64,000 nucleotides of DNA from Candidatus Electrothrix aestuarii (GTDB taxonomy: Bacteria; Desulfobacterota; Desulfobulbia; Desulfobulbales; Desulfobulbaceae): assembly GCA_032595685.2 (NCBI GenBank), contig CP159373.1, forward strand, positions 2,607,501-2,671,500, written 5' to 3'. The notes beneath the pieces were generated by a model. It saw nothing but the letters and a program-made list of their open reading frames with translations. It did no database searches and was not told the origin of the DNA. A program made the position numbers and the translations under genes. This document shows, one piece after another, positions 49,557-58,675 of the stretch. How positions within the stretch are numbered: the stretch's first letter is position 1; each line of letters opens with the position of its first letter.

Positions 49557-52500
49557 TCAGCGCCTCTCTAGTACAACCACTCCGTAATCTGGGATATGAA
49601 GATGACGATTATCTCCTCGATAAATATGAGCCTCCCAGCCGCCATTGGCGTGTTCATCTTCGCCCTCAACCCTGTATGCCCCCCAGGTTGAGTTCAGCAG
49701 CTCTTTATAGTTACCGTCAGGCAGATTCAGGTTATTGAGAGAGCGCCATCCTGCCCAGGGACTGAAGTTGAGCAGAATAAAAAGATCGTTTCCCTCGCCA
49801 CGGGTAAAGGCCAGTATGCCTTCCTGAGCAAAGGTAATCCGAAGTAATGAGGGACCTTCTAGGCGGGTATTGCCTCGGCGGATTTCCGCAAGTCGATTCC
49901 ACCAATTACGCATATGGCGGGCCGTTGTGTCCTGTTCATACTGATCAAGATCCAGTGCCCGATTTTCGTCTTTGGGAAACTGCCGCCACTCTCCCACCTC
50001 TGCCCCCATAAAAGAGAGCGGAACCCCCCGGCCAAGTAATGTTGCTGCCGCTGCCACCTTGCTCCTGCGCATTCCCTGCCCATAGCCAGCCACATTACTT
50101 ATGCGGTGCGGTTCATTGCCCACCTCATCGTGACTTTCCGCGTATATGGTTGCTTCGTGCCAGCGCTCACAGGCAGTGTGGGAGATTTTCATGGCATTAG
50201 CCAGCCTGCCCATGACATCCCAGCCCCGGCAGGCATCAACAAGGCAATCGTGAAAATCATCGCACCATTGAGTGTCCATAGGGCCTCCCGGATGGGTGAG
50301 ATTCCAATCATTGGGGAGATTTTCCGCCATAAGCAAGCAGCGATTATCGATATTATGAGCGACCTGCCGCAGTCGCTGGAGGAATTCCCAACCTCCGCCT
50401 GAGCCCGGTCGCCGAACATGGTAGGTCCATTGATTACCCATATATATAACCCTGGTAAAGTCAAAGCGGAAGCCGTCAATCCGGTAGTTTTGCATGAAAT
50501 GGGCCATGTTCCGCTCAAAGAAATGGATGACCTGGGGGTGATCAAAATTGAGCATGGCGCCCCAGTCCGTATCGCCGTCAAAGAAGCTTGATCCAGCTAC
50601 TGTCCAGAGAGGATTATCCGAAGCGCTGGCATGATTAAACACGACATCCAGCAGGACTGCTTTGCCTTGTTGATGTGCAGCGTCCACCAGTCGTTTAAGG
50701 GCATCCGGTCCCCCATAGGCGGATTCCACGGAGTAGAAGAAGGAGGGGTTATAGCCCCAGCTATGATCTCCGGCAAATTCGCAGGTGGGCATCAGGAGCA
50801 GGGCCGTGGCCTTGACCTTGCGGAGGTAGCCAGCTGGATCATTCAGTTCACGGGTTATAGCATCAAGTCCACTGAGTCCGGCACGTTTGCTGAACAGTGA
50901 GGGGTGGAGCTGGTAGATGTTGAGATACTCCCAGCCCGGTCGCTGCCAGGTATCACTTGTCCAGGAAAAGAGCTGATGGTCCACGAGTTTCGAGGCCCGT
51001 TCCGGGTCAGAGTTTTCCACCCAGTCTGCTGCCGGGTCTTGCACGTTATATATTTGATTGAGGCGAAATTTATAAAGCATGCCATGTAGTGGCCTGGTGT
51101 CTCCATTGGTGAGCTCGTCCCGCGAAATCTCCGCCCACCAATAGGCACCGTCACGGGTTGAGCGCATGGGCAAGGGCTCCTGCTCCCAGTTGGTCCATTC
51201 TCCTATGACCTCAAGGCAGGCAGCACTGGGGCAATGGACAGCAAAGCGTACCTGATCATCATCAACCCAGACCCCAGGCCTCTCTATAGTGAAGGGCGGG
51301 TCAAGGAAAAGGTCGGATTGAGGTCGCACAGGCAGTACATCGGCCCGCCCCAGAACGACGTAGCGATGGGTGCTATTGTCTTTCGCCTTGAGGAAATGGC
51401 GTTCTATGGGCTCGACCTGTTCCCCTGCTGAGAAGCGAAATGAGGTCACGGTACCCGGATAGATGGAGAAGCGGAAGTAGCCGTCCTCATCTGCCTGAAG
51501 GCCGGTATAGAGAGGGGCGCGAGCCCGGTTGATCCAAACCTCCAGGGTCAAGGGCTCTTCCTGTGGCATATCAGGGGCCTTATCCACAACCTCAAGAGAG
51601 ATCTCTTTTTCTCTGCGGGGGAGGTTACCATAGAGGGCATTATCTCCCTCCAGAGCCCAGACTCCTTCCAGGCCGAGTTCACTGGTGCTGCCGTCACCAT
51701 GTATAGCCCAGGCTGTGCCGTCTTCGGTCAGAAGGACTGTCCGACGTGCCTCCTTATTCTCCCAGGCTCTCTCTAAGTCAGGATTGTAGAACATGAAACG
51801 GTAGGGACGTCCGGTATAGACAGGATACTCAAAGCGAACCCAACCTTTTGCATCCACTATGCCGTTTGCAAGCGTGGTGGCGAAATCAGAGTCCTCCTGC
51901 CAGAGATGGATATGCAGGGGGGCGGAGATATTGAATTGGCGGGCATGAATAATCAGGGGCTTTTTCTTCGGTTCTTCCGAACTGATTGCTGAGGCCTGAC
52001 TGTGTACCCAGATTTCATTCCCATCCTGGGCCACCCAAAGACGGTTGGCGTAATCTGGCTCGTAATGGCCTTGCCGGTCAATGAACTTGAAGAGGAACAT
52101 ATGCTGCTCATCTTCTTGCAGCTCAACCTCGTAGAATGGACCAAAGTTATCTTCCCCGGTAGCCTGGACAGTGCGCCCTTCCTTGCCTGGAAGCCAGAAG
52201 TACAGCTGCCCATCGCGATATTTTTTTGCCGTGATAAGATGGATGGTCACTTTCTGTACGGCATCACCTGTAAAGGGATTCTCTGATACCACCCGCGCCG
52301 CATCTTCAGACATCCAGAGGTTTTCGGGAAAACGAAATTCCTTGGTACGGGGGATATTCTTCGGGTGATCCTTCCAGGCCCAGTCCCCGGTATAGAGCCG
52401 CAGGTGGGCTGGCTGGTGGATTTGGTGGTCAAGATTGGTCGTAAAAACTCGGAATCCATTATTTCCTTTTCCCTTATCCTGGGCATTATAAGCCAACTCG

Positions 52501-52580
52501 TGGTTGTCTCCTGCCTTGCGATCACGCCATACCCATAGACGTGGGGCTGATTGTTGGGTCAATATATGGAATGTGTTCAT
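49557..52580 (-). CDS. GH13-family glycosidase, branching-enzyme-like
   Basis: 1007 residues. The N-terminal ~430 residues are beta-sandwich carbohydrate-binding-type modules (several WxxxGRP/Y-rich stretches). A CBM48-like segment follows (VRFAVHCPSAACLEVIGEWT). The catalytic barrel has region I VLLDVVFNHASASDN, region II RIDGFRFDFTRVIY (nucleophile Asp), region III CLLMAENLPNDWN (acid/base Glu) and region IV YAESHDEVGNEPHRI (transition-state stabiliser Asp). A C-terminal beta domain closes the chain. It resembles glycogen branching and related alpha-glucan enzymes. No signal peptide is obvious, so it is cytoplasmic. It likely works with the glgC-type genes at 28.6-31.2 kb. Longer than usual GlgB (about 730) because of the N-terminal modules. 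Confidence 0.85.
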   Translation of the reverse strand: MNTFHILTQQSAPRLWVWRDRKAGDNHELAYNAQDKGKGNNGFRVFTTNLDHQIHQPAHLRLYTGDWAWKDHPKNIPRTKEFRFPENLWMSEDAARVVSENPFTGDAVQKVTIHLITAKKYRDGQLYFWLPGKEGRTVQATGEDNFGPFYEVELQEDEQHMFLFKFIDRQGHYEPDYANRLWVAQDGNEIWVHSQASAISSEEPKKKPLIIHARQFNISAPLHIHLWQEDSDFATTLANGIVDAKGWVRFEYPVYTGRPYRFMFYNPDLERAWENKEARRTVLLTEDGTAWAIHGDGSTSELGLEGVWALEGDNALYGNLPRREKEISLEVVDKAPDMPQEEPLTLEVWINRARAPLYTGLQADEDGYFRFSIYPGTVTSFRFSAGEQVEPIERHFLKAKDNSTHRYVVLGRADVLPVRPQSDLFLDPPFTIERPGVWVDDDQVRFAVHCPSAACLEVIGEWTNWEQEPLPMRSTRDGAYWWAEISRDELTNGDTRPLHGMLYKFRLNQIYNVQDPAADWVENSDPERASKLVDHQLFSWTSDTWQRPGWEYLNIYQLHPSLFSKRAGLSGLDAITRELNDPAGYLRKVKATALLLMPTCEFAGDHSWGYNPSFFYSVESAYGGPDALKRLVDAAHQQGKAVLLDVVFNHASASDNPLWTVAGSSFFDGDTDWGAMLNFDHPQVIHFFERNMAHFMQNYRIDGFRFDFTRVIYMGNQWTYHVRRPGSGGGWEFLQRLRQVAHNIDNRCLLMAENLPNDWNLTHPGGPMDTQWCDDFHDCLVDACRGWDVMGRLANAMKISHTACERWHEATIYAESHDEVGNEPHRISNVAGYGQGMRRSKVAAAATLLGRGVPLSFMGAEVGEWRQFPKDENRALDLDQYEQDTTARHMRNWWNRLAEIRRGNTRLEGPSLLRITFAQEGILAFTRGEGNDLFILLNFSPWAGWRSLNNLNLPDGNYKELLNSTWGAYRVEGEDEHANGGWEAHIYRGDNRHLHIPDYGVVVLERR

Positions 52581-52595
52581 GGCTATTCCTCATAA

Positions 52596-52622
52596 AAGAA
52601 GAGCCGCTTCTTGGCAGCTCTC
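52596..52622 (-). terminator. Possible terminator downstream of the RNase T2 gene
   Basis: On the minus strand AGAGC and GCTCT pair around TGCCAAGAAGCG, followed by TCTTTTATG. It separates the secreted RNase gene from the GH13 gene. Confidence 0.4.
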
Positions 52623-52684
52623 TTTGCTCTCAATGTTTATACAGGATGTATAAGTTGTATACTACAGTGCGCGGGGAAGTGAGC

Positions 52685-53671
52685 TCAGTCCTTGCCGGAA
52701 CGCTCGATATAGATCTCCTTGTCGCATCTTGAGGTAAAGCTGTTGAAGGTCTTAGCCCCAGAAACCATCTTGGCGATGTCATCGTCTGGTACGATTTCTT
52801 TTGGGAGATTGATCCTGATTTCCTGAAGGAATTTTCTCTTGGAGCAGAGAACTTGCATCCTTTCAGCTACCTCTTTTCCTAGATTTTCTTCAACATGCTG
52901 GCGATACTCATTAAGGTTAATGGTCTCGCCAATACTCTCTCGTAGATAGGTGCCAACAGCAGACTTGTCCACTCGTTGCAGGAGGTCTTTTGCCAGCAGG
53001 AAATAGGTGTCGTCATCCCGTTCCTGGCAGGTGCCATGCTTGCTCCACTCATAATTACCGAAATTGGTGGAAAAATAGAAGTTAGGCATCCAGGGGGCCA
53101 TCGTGGCAACAGTATCTTCTCTCAGATCCATTTTTATCTTTGAGCAGTTGCCATACTTTTTGCCGCATTCATCTTTGTTTGGCCAAAGACCGTGCAGGGT
53201 CAGGTGAGATATAACCAGTTTTTTATCACCTTCCTCCATCATTGCGTCGCACTCAGGTTTTTTGCCTTTATACGAGTAATGCTCACAAAAACCGGGCTGC
53301 CATGTCATAGCCAGGACGTAACTATCGTACTTGTTAGGGGTGGAACAGACGGGTTGTCCCCCGTGCTCCGACTTTTGGTCAGAAGATATGATCTCCGTAT
53401 TGCCGCACTCTTTAGCGACCCAGCGAAGGTTATTGCTTGGACCATCCATAGATATACGAATCCAGTTCCACTCCTTTGGCTTATTAACCTCAACTATTTC
53501 GTAGCTGCTCCCCGCTGTTACTTTAATAAGGCCTGGATTTGTTCCTTTCTTAAAGGAACTATAGGCCTCGCAGGACCGAACGGCTTCAAAGGTGCCGCTT
53601 GCCTTTTCAGAAGCGAGCGCAGTTCCGCTGCACAAGACGACGATCAGGGCTGTGAGAATACGCTTTTTCAT
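52685..53671 (-). CDS. Secreted ribonuclease T2-family protein with N-terminal SH3-like domain
   Basis: 328 residues from ATG 53671, which has the strong ribosome-binding site AAAGGAGGAAAT directly upstream; an upstream in-frame start at 53719 is not needed. Signal peptide ILTALIVVLCSGTALA. Residues about 20-90 look like a bacterial SH3 domain (AGSSYEIVEVNKPKEWNWIR). The RNase T2 domain has both catalytic motifs: LTLHGLWPN (CAS I His) and NYEWSKHGTCQ (CAS II Glu/His). Eight or more Cys fit disulfides. It would degrade RNA in the periplasm or outside the cell, either for nutrient scavenging or as an effector. Neighbours give no hint. Confidence 0.9.
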   Translation of the reverse strand: MKKRILTALIVVLCSGTALASEKASGTFEAVRSCEAYSSFKKGTNPGLIKVTAGSSYEIVEVNKPKEWNWIRISMDGPSNNLRWVAKECGNTEIISSDQKSEHGGQPVCSTPNKYDSYVLAMTWQPGFCEHYSYKGKKPECDAMMEEGDKKLVISHLTLHGLWPNKDECGKKYGNCSKIKMDLREDTVATMAPWMPNFYFSTNFGNYEWSKHGTCQERDDDTYFLLAKDLLQRVDKSAVGTYLRESIGETINLNEYRQHVEENLGKEVAERMQVLCSKRKFLQEIRINLPKEIVPDDDIAKMVSGAKTFNSFTSRCDKEIYIERSGKD

Positions 53672-54105
53672 ATTTCCTCCTTTCATTGTTGCATGATGTG
53701 TTGAATCCCCCGGAACCATCCGGATTTCCGGGAGATGTGCCTCTGTTGTTTATTTTGAACGGGGATGAAATGGAATGAAGTTATTGAAATTACCTGATGC
53801 AATGGATAGGAGCATAGTAGACGGAATATTGTTTTTATTCCAGGTAATTTCAGAGCAAAAAATGGAACTTTTTCTTCATGAAAGGGCTGGTGACAGGGCT
53901 CTAGAAGCAAGGGATAATCCAGCAATGAGTATCTCGTCTGTGGTGTTTTTTCTTCTGCCCGAAGGAATGAGCTACGATTATTTACGCCGAAACAGGAGGT
54001 AAAGTCCTTGCAGGAGGAGACAAAGCGGAGTATCATTTTTTATATATATCTTTGCGCGGGAATTGCTCAGGATAAATAATATTCGCTATCGGAGTTCTCT
54101 CTGGT
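53672..54105. other. Divergent intergenic region between RNase T2 and rhomboid genes
   Basis: Should hold promoters for both flanking genes. A 75-codon plus-strand frame (53775-54002) lacks a ribosome-binding site and any recognisable motif, so I do not call it a gene. No strong -35/-10 pair is seen. Confidence 0.4.
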
Positions 54106-55287
54106 ATGTCTGAGTCTATACAGTCCAACAAGGCAGAATTTACTTTCACAGATTATGGGCAGGGAGGAGATATCTCCGAGGAGTATACATTCCCCTGGAT
54201 AACCTGGGGTATCATTCTTTTCTGCACCATGCTCTGGTCCTACCTGCATTTGGGGAAGGACTGGCCTTTACACTTAGAGGTTATGCATGCTGTCGCCCCG
54301 GAAGGCTTCCGTATATGGACCGGTGCGGTATGGGGACTTGTGACGACGGCCTTTGTGCATTTTGATATTTGGCATATCCTGTTCAATATGTGGCTGGCAG
54401 AGAGCTTCGGGCGCATATTTGAACCGAACATGGGACGCAAGCATTATCTGCTCTTCATTCTGAGTGCTGCTTTTGTCAGCTCTGGTATGCAGCTGTTTTT
54501 ATCTGGGCAGCCAGGTATTGGTTTTTCTGGCGTCCTCTATGCGATGTTCGGGTATGCCTTAGTTGTTCGGAGGGTATATCTTCAGTATCAGGTGATCGTT
54601 GATAAAAGCACCTCTCAGTTTCTGATAGGATGGTTTATTCTCTGCCTGCTTCTGACATCCTTTAATATAATGGAAATTACCAATGAAGCCCATGTCGCAG
54701 GACTTGCCTTTGGGATTTGTGTGGGGCAGCTTTATATTTCCCGTGTCTATGTTAAGACATCGCGTATTGTTCTTGTGGGGATGGTCGCGATGACTATTCT
54801 TTCTACGACCTACCTCCCCTGGTCTGATCGTTGGCGCGCCCGAAACGCAACTCTTGAGATTGTCGACTTGGAAGAAAGGGCCGAAGCCGGTATCGCTGAG
54901 GCGCAGTATCTCTACAGTGATGTGCTGATGCGGTGCGGGGAGGGGAGGGCAGAGGGCATATTATGGTTAACAAAGGCAGCTGACCAGAAGTATCTTCCTG
55001 CCATGAATAGACTGGTCCGGATATTGGCAACTGATCAAGACCCTGCGTTTCGCAATGCTGAGCAGGCCGTTGAATGGGGTTTAGAGCTCTGTGAAAAAGA
55101 TCGGTGGAGAAATATGGAGTACGTCGATACCTTGGCTGCTGCCTATGCGGAAGCGGAAAGATGGGATGTGGCGATTGCCCTTCAGAAACGAGCTCTTGAA
55201 AGACTGGGTGATGAGAATACCTTGGCAACGGCTTCTTTTCAGGAACATCTCCAGAAGTATCAGCGGCATGAGAAAGTGAGGGAGTAG
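54106..55287 (+). CDS. Rhomboid-family intramembrane serine protease with C-terminal Sel1/TPR-like repeats
   Basis: 393 residues. The membrane domain (about 28-245) has TM helices starting ITWGIILFCTMLWSYLHL, the loop HILFNMWLAESFGRIFEPNM (conserved HxxxN), the catalytic Ser in GIGFSGVLYAMFGYALVV (GxSG), and the catalytic His in NEAHVAGLAFGICVGQLY. After the last TM the soluble C-terminus contains AEAGIAEAQYLYSDVLMRCG and WLTKAADQKYLPAMNRLVRI, Sel1-like helical repeats that may bind substrates. It cleaves membrane proteins; targets are unknown. A small membrane-protein gene follows. Confidence 0.9.
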   Translation: MSESIQSNKAEFTFTDYGQGGDISEEYTFPWITWGIILFCTMLWSYLHLGKDWPLHLEVMHAVAPEGFRIWTGAVWGLVTTAFVHFDIWHILFNMWLAESFGRIFEPNMGRKHYLLFILSAAFVSSGMQLFLSGQPGIGFSGVLYAMFGYALVVRRVYLQYQVIVDKSTSQFLIGWFILCLLLTSFNIMEITNEAHVAGLAFGICVGQLYISRVYVKTSRIVLVGMVAMTILSTTYLPWSDRWRARNATLEIVDLEERAEAGIAEAQYLYSDVLMRCGEGRAEGILWLTKAADQKYLPAMNRLVRILATDQDPAFRNAEQAVEWGLELCEKDRWRNMEYVDTLAAAYAEAERWDVAIALQKRALERLGDENTLATASFQEHLQKYQRHEKVRE

Positions 55288-55317
55288 AGAAATGATCAAG
55301 AGAATAGAGTGTCTATA

Positions 55318-55740
55318 ATGAGTAAGCGGAGTCCGCATAGTGAGGGGAAATTACGAGATAGAGCAATCCACTTGCCAAAGCTCCGACGTTGTGTCTCAAT
55401 CGCTTGCGGACTTTTCTTTCTGCTCGGTGCCGTTTATTTGTTCTTTGACGCAATATACCTCCTCGCAGGAGTGTTTCTTTTGCTTGGAGGGACCTTGGTG
55501 GTGAATAAGGTCTGGACTCATCAATGTGCCGCATATCTCTTTGTCTTCGTATCAATAATTATTCCATTGGGAGCAGTCAATCCTTTTCATACAAGTGAGT
55601 TCATAGCTGCTCAGTATGTTCATACCCCTTCTGTACCGCAGATCCTTGCCTGGCTCATTCCTTTGGAGATGAGTTTGCTCTGCTTTGTCTGGCTTATTGA
55701 GCAACCAAGGTCCAGCAACGTCGAGGACTATAACGACTAA
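55318..55740 (+). CDS. Small multi-pass membrane protein of unknown function
   Basis: 140 residues from ATG 55318; a GTG at 55309 would add three. Four hydrophobic segments: CVSIACGLFFLLGAVYLFFD, YLLAGVFLLLGGTLVV, CAAYLFVFVSIIIPLGAV and IPLEMSLLCFVWLIEQ. The N- and C-termini are charged. No family recognised. It begins 30 nt after the rhomboid protease gene on the same strand, so it may be co-expressed and could be a substrate or partner; that is conjecture. Confidence 0.6.
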   Translation: MSKRSPHSEGKLRDRAIHLPKLRRCVSIACGLFFLLGAVYLFFDAIYLLAGVFLLLGGTLVVNKVWTHQCAAYLFVFVSIIIPLGAVNPFHTSEFIAAQYVHTPSVPQILAWLIPLEMSLLCFVWLIEQPRSSNVEDYND

Positions 55741-56333
55741 GGTACATTGGTCATTTTCTACGTGCCCCTTTTGCCCCTTTGTATATTTGGCTCATCTTAT
55801 ATACTGACCTCCCCCAAAGATATTCCACAAACTCTGTGGTTGAAAAATTGCTATAAAATAAAGTCCGTTAAGTCTCAATTGCTTGATTTTCTCATGATAC
55901 ATATGTAATCCTACCACAAAATTTGGTCAGATCATCCTGTCAGCTCTTACGGCCTTCAAAAAAATATCGGGCCATGAAAATACCGGCACTTTGCTGTATC
56001 AAAGTATGGAGCAGCTTGCGGGTAAAGTGATGCTCGGAGCTTTCACCTTACTTGTCTCGGTAGTCCGAAACGCGGTTTTATGTCGCGCTAGTAACGGCGC
56101 GACGATGTGTAACGGAAGCGTGGGGGGGGCTGCTGCCGACAGGACTCTCGAAGAGCTATGCGGGAGTTACTTTTTGACTGGTTGAACCCAAGAAGTAGAG
56201 CAGAGTTTGAGGAGATGGTATATCTTACTTGATTGTACAAATCTTGATATGAGATTCAGATTCTGATATTTTTAAGATGACAACTTTGTACTAACCGGTC
56301 GAAAAAGAAAAACTATGCTGTATGGAGGAGTGT
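55741..56333. other. Long intergenic region with structured, possibly retroelement-derived remnant
   Basis: Contains a perfect 7-bp hairpin GTCGCGC/GCGCGAC (about 56082-56103), a G-run GTGGGGGGGGCTGC, and then GAGCTATGCGGGAG (about 56153), which is faintly like the start of a group II intron domain V. Just after, a short frame reads ELLFDWLNPRSRAEFE (56160-56231), loosely like the end of intron-encoded reverse transcriptases. All of this is weak. No intact gene is present. The promoter of the FecR-type gene should lie in the last 100 nt. Confidence 0.35.
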
Positions 56334-58673
56334 ATGTGTTACCGGTTTATCTTGGATCGCAAGATTTTTCCCGGAAGCAGGCCCCTTCTCTTTCTGCTCT
56401 TCTCTGTGCTTTGCATTTTTTTTTCAGGCGCTTCTTTGTTTGCGGCCTCCTCTCCTGAGGAAGCCCACGCTACGATTGGTGTTGATGGTTCCCTGCGCCA
56501 GATCAGTGAACATCTACTCGGCGATAAGGATGCCTGGCCGGTTATCCTCCGCTGCAACGGCATCCCTCATCTTGATGCTGCACCTCCTGGCACGACCCTG
56601 CGTGTACCTGTAGGCCTCTATAAGAAACTTAGTTTGCATCTTGAGCGTATCGCCTCATTTATCAACCAGGCTAACAGCGTGGGAGCTGCTCTGCTGGCTA
56701 AGGATGATATTACTGAAGCAGAGCAGTTGCGCGACCAGGCCTTGCGCCTCAGGCTGGAGGCCCGTTTGCAGGATGCCGTCGAACAGGCTGCTCTGGCAGA
56801 AAGCAAGGCTCGGGTAGCCTTGGACAAAGCGAGAAACGGTCAGAACCAGGCTACAGCAGCATGGCTGGAGTGGAAATCCGGCACGGTGGAGAATCGCCAA
56901 CCAGAGGCCGCACGTTGGCAGAAGACGAAGCTGCAACAACGCTTTGAGGAGCGGGAGCGGGTTCGCACCCTGGCAGATTCACGAGGCAGAATTAAGTTCA
57001 GTGATCAGAGCCAGATATCCCTGGACGAACATGCGCTGGTTGTTATCGGCAGCATGGAAAAAAACGTCATCCGCTCCTCCTACAGCAACAGTGTGTCCAT
57101 GATCAAGGGAGATATCCAGTTTCACCTTGCCTCCATTAGTCAGCAAAAGCGGTTTAAGGTCAAGCTACCTAACATCACCACGGATATCCGTTCGCTCGAT
57201 TTTCTCACCTCCCTTGATGAGGAAAACGTGGCCAGAATTGCAAACTATGACGGTGAAATAGATATCAGTGCTGGCGGCGGTCAAGTCACGGTGAAGAAGA
57301 ATCAGGGGACCAAGATTGTTCCAGGGCAAAAGCCGACCAAACCGAAAGAGCTCCTCCCTCCTCCCACCATGCTGACTCCGAAACCAGAACAGAAGTTCTA
57401 TGGAGCGCAGGTCCTTTTCACCTGGAAGCCGGTTAGCAGGGCTCGGCGGTATCAGATTGAACTCAGCAATACATCCAGCTTCAGCATGCTGCTTGCTGCG
57501 GATAAAATTTCTGGTCAGCGTTTTCAATGGCAGGCTCCTTCTGCCGGAGTATACTTTTTTCGGATTAAAACCATTGATCAGGATGGTTGCCCTGGTCCCT
57601 TTGCCGATCCTCTGGTTTTTTCTGTTGATCCAGATACAGAGCCGCCTTTTCTCGCCATACACTCACCTGGCAAAGATATCCAAACGAGAAATAAAGAGAT
57701 TGAAGTACGGGGTGAAGTGGAAAGAAATGCTCTGCTGCGGATTAATGGTCAGGAGGTCAGGTCGGATGATGCCGGGCGTTTCAGCTACATGTTTTCCCTC
57801 AGCGGAGGAAGTAATGTTCTTCATGCAAAGGCTGTTGATGCCGCAGGCAATATAAGTTCGGTAGAGCGGACTGTGACCCGGCAACAGGATAGTCAGCTTC
57901 TTCGGCTTGATAATCCTGGGAACATCCTTAGTAAAACAGAGGAGGTGGCGATTTCCGGCTGGCTTTTACCGGGTACGCGCCTTTTTGTTAACAGAACACC
58001 GGTGCAGGCGCGTGGCGATTTTACCTACCTCTTGCAGCTTAGCGAGGGGGAACATGAGATACAAGTTGAAGCTCTCGGTCAGGATGGGCAAGAGGAAGGA
58101 AGAAGTCTCCATGTGCTTATTGACCTGCATCCTCCTGAAATTAAGATTGGAAAAATAAAGCAGGCCCAGGTTGGTGGGCAGGTCATTGTGAAAGGGTCTG
58201 TTTCTGAAGAAGGGGATGTTACTCTGAATGAGAAGCCAGTGAAATTGACAGGGCTGAAGTTCGAAGAGACGGTTTTGTTGAGAGAAGGGAATAACGAGTT
58301 GCGGCTTGATGTCCAGGATTCGGCAGGCAATAGGAACTCCTGGAAAAAGAAGGTTTTTCGTGATTCTATTCCCCCGGAAATACTCAAGCATGAGGTGTCA
58401 CCGCGCAAAACCAAGGGCGGTGAGGTTGTGCAGCTCACGGTTCAGGCCAAGGATGAAGGGGTAGGCCTGGCGCGGACAGGCTCTTTCACCCTTGAGGTCA
58501 ACGGAACGCCCTTGAAGGGAGTCCTGAATCGCAGCAGTGAAGACAGCACAATGTACACTGGTAATGTCTTTGTCTTGCCCGGAGTATCAGGGGCGGTGCT
58601 GGTGCGGGAAATCCGGGTTCAGGACCTGCTTGGCAATCTTGCAGAGTATAGAGCGAAGAAGAAGGAAAAATAA
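56334..58673 (+). CDS. Exported FecR-domain protein with Ig-like repeats
   Basis: 779 residues from ATG 56334, which has GGAGGAG right before it. A signal peptide follows ([20 protein letters not shown]). Next come a short LysM-like N-terminal region and a helical coiled-coil stretch (about 100-220). The FecR domain (about 230-330) contains [20 protein letters not shown] and [12 protein letters not shown]. Then come fibronectin/Ig-like beta modules, with repeated [10 protein letters not shown] and [10 protein letters not shown] endings typical of bacterial Ig-like and glucodextranase B-type domains. It would be a periplasmic or cell-surface protein. It is followed after 2 nt by a hybrid sensor kinase, so it may supply the external sensing part of that pathway. 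Confidence 0.85.
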   Translation: MCYRFILDRKIFPGSRPLLFLLFSVLCIFFSGASLFAASSPEEAHATIGVDGSLRQISEHLLGDKDAWPVILRCNGIPHLDAAPPGTTLRVPVGLYKKLSLHLERIASFINQANSVGAALLAKDDITEAEQLRDQALRLRLEARLQDAVEQAALAESKARVALDKARNGQNQATAAWLEWKSGTVENRQPEAARWQKTKLQQRFEERERVRTLADSRGRIKFSDQSQISLDEHALVVIGSMEKNVIRSSYSNSVSMIKGDIQFHLASISQQKRFKVKLPNITTDIRSLDFLTSLDEENVARIANYDGEIDISAGGGQVTVKKNQGTKIVPGQKPTKPKELLPPPTMLTPKPEQKFYGAQVLFTWKPVSRARRYQIELSNTSSFSMLLAADKISGQRFQWQAPSAGVYFFRIKTIDQDGCPGPFADPLVFSVDPDTEPPFLAIHSPGKDIQTRNKEIEVRGEVERNALLRINGQEVRSDDAGRFSYMFSLSGGSNVLHAKAVDAAGNISSVERTVTRQQDSQLLRLDNPGNILSKTEEVAISGWLLPGTRLFVNRTPVQARGDFTYLLQLSEGEHEIQVEALGQDGQEEGRSLHVLIDLHPPEIKIGKIKQAQVGGQVIVKGSVSEEGDVTLNEKPVKLTGLKFEETVLLREGNNELRLDVQDSAGNRNSWKKKVFRDSIPPEILKHEVSPRKTKGGEVVQLTVQAKDEGVGLARTGSFTLEVNGTPLKGVLNRSSEDSTMYTGNVFVLPGVSGAVLVREIRVQDLLGNLAEYRAKKKEK

Positions 58674-58675
58674 AG

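Noticed and set aside
49557-52580. Numerous plus-strand frames opposite the GH13 gene
   Set aside because: All are shadows of a gene with complete catalytic motifs on the minus strand.
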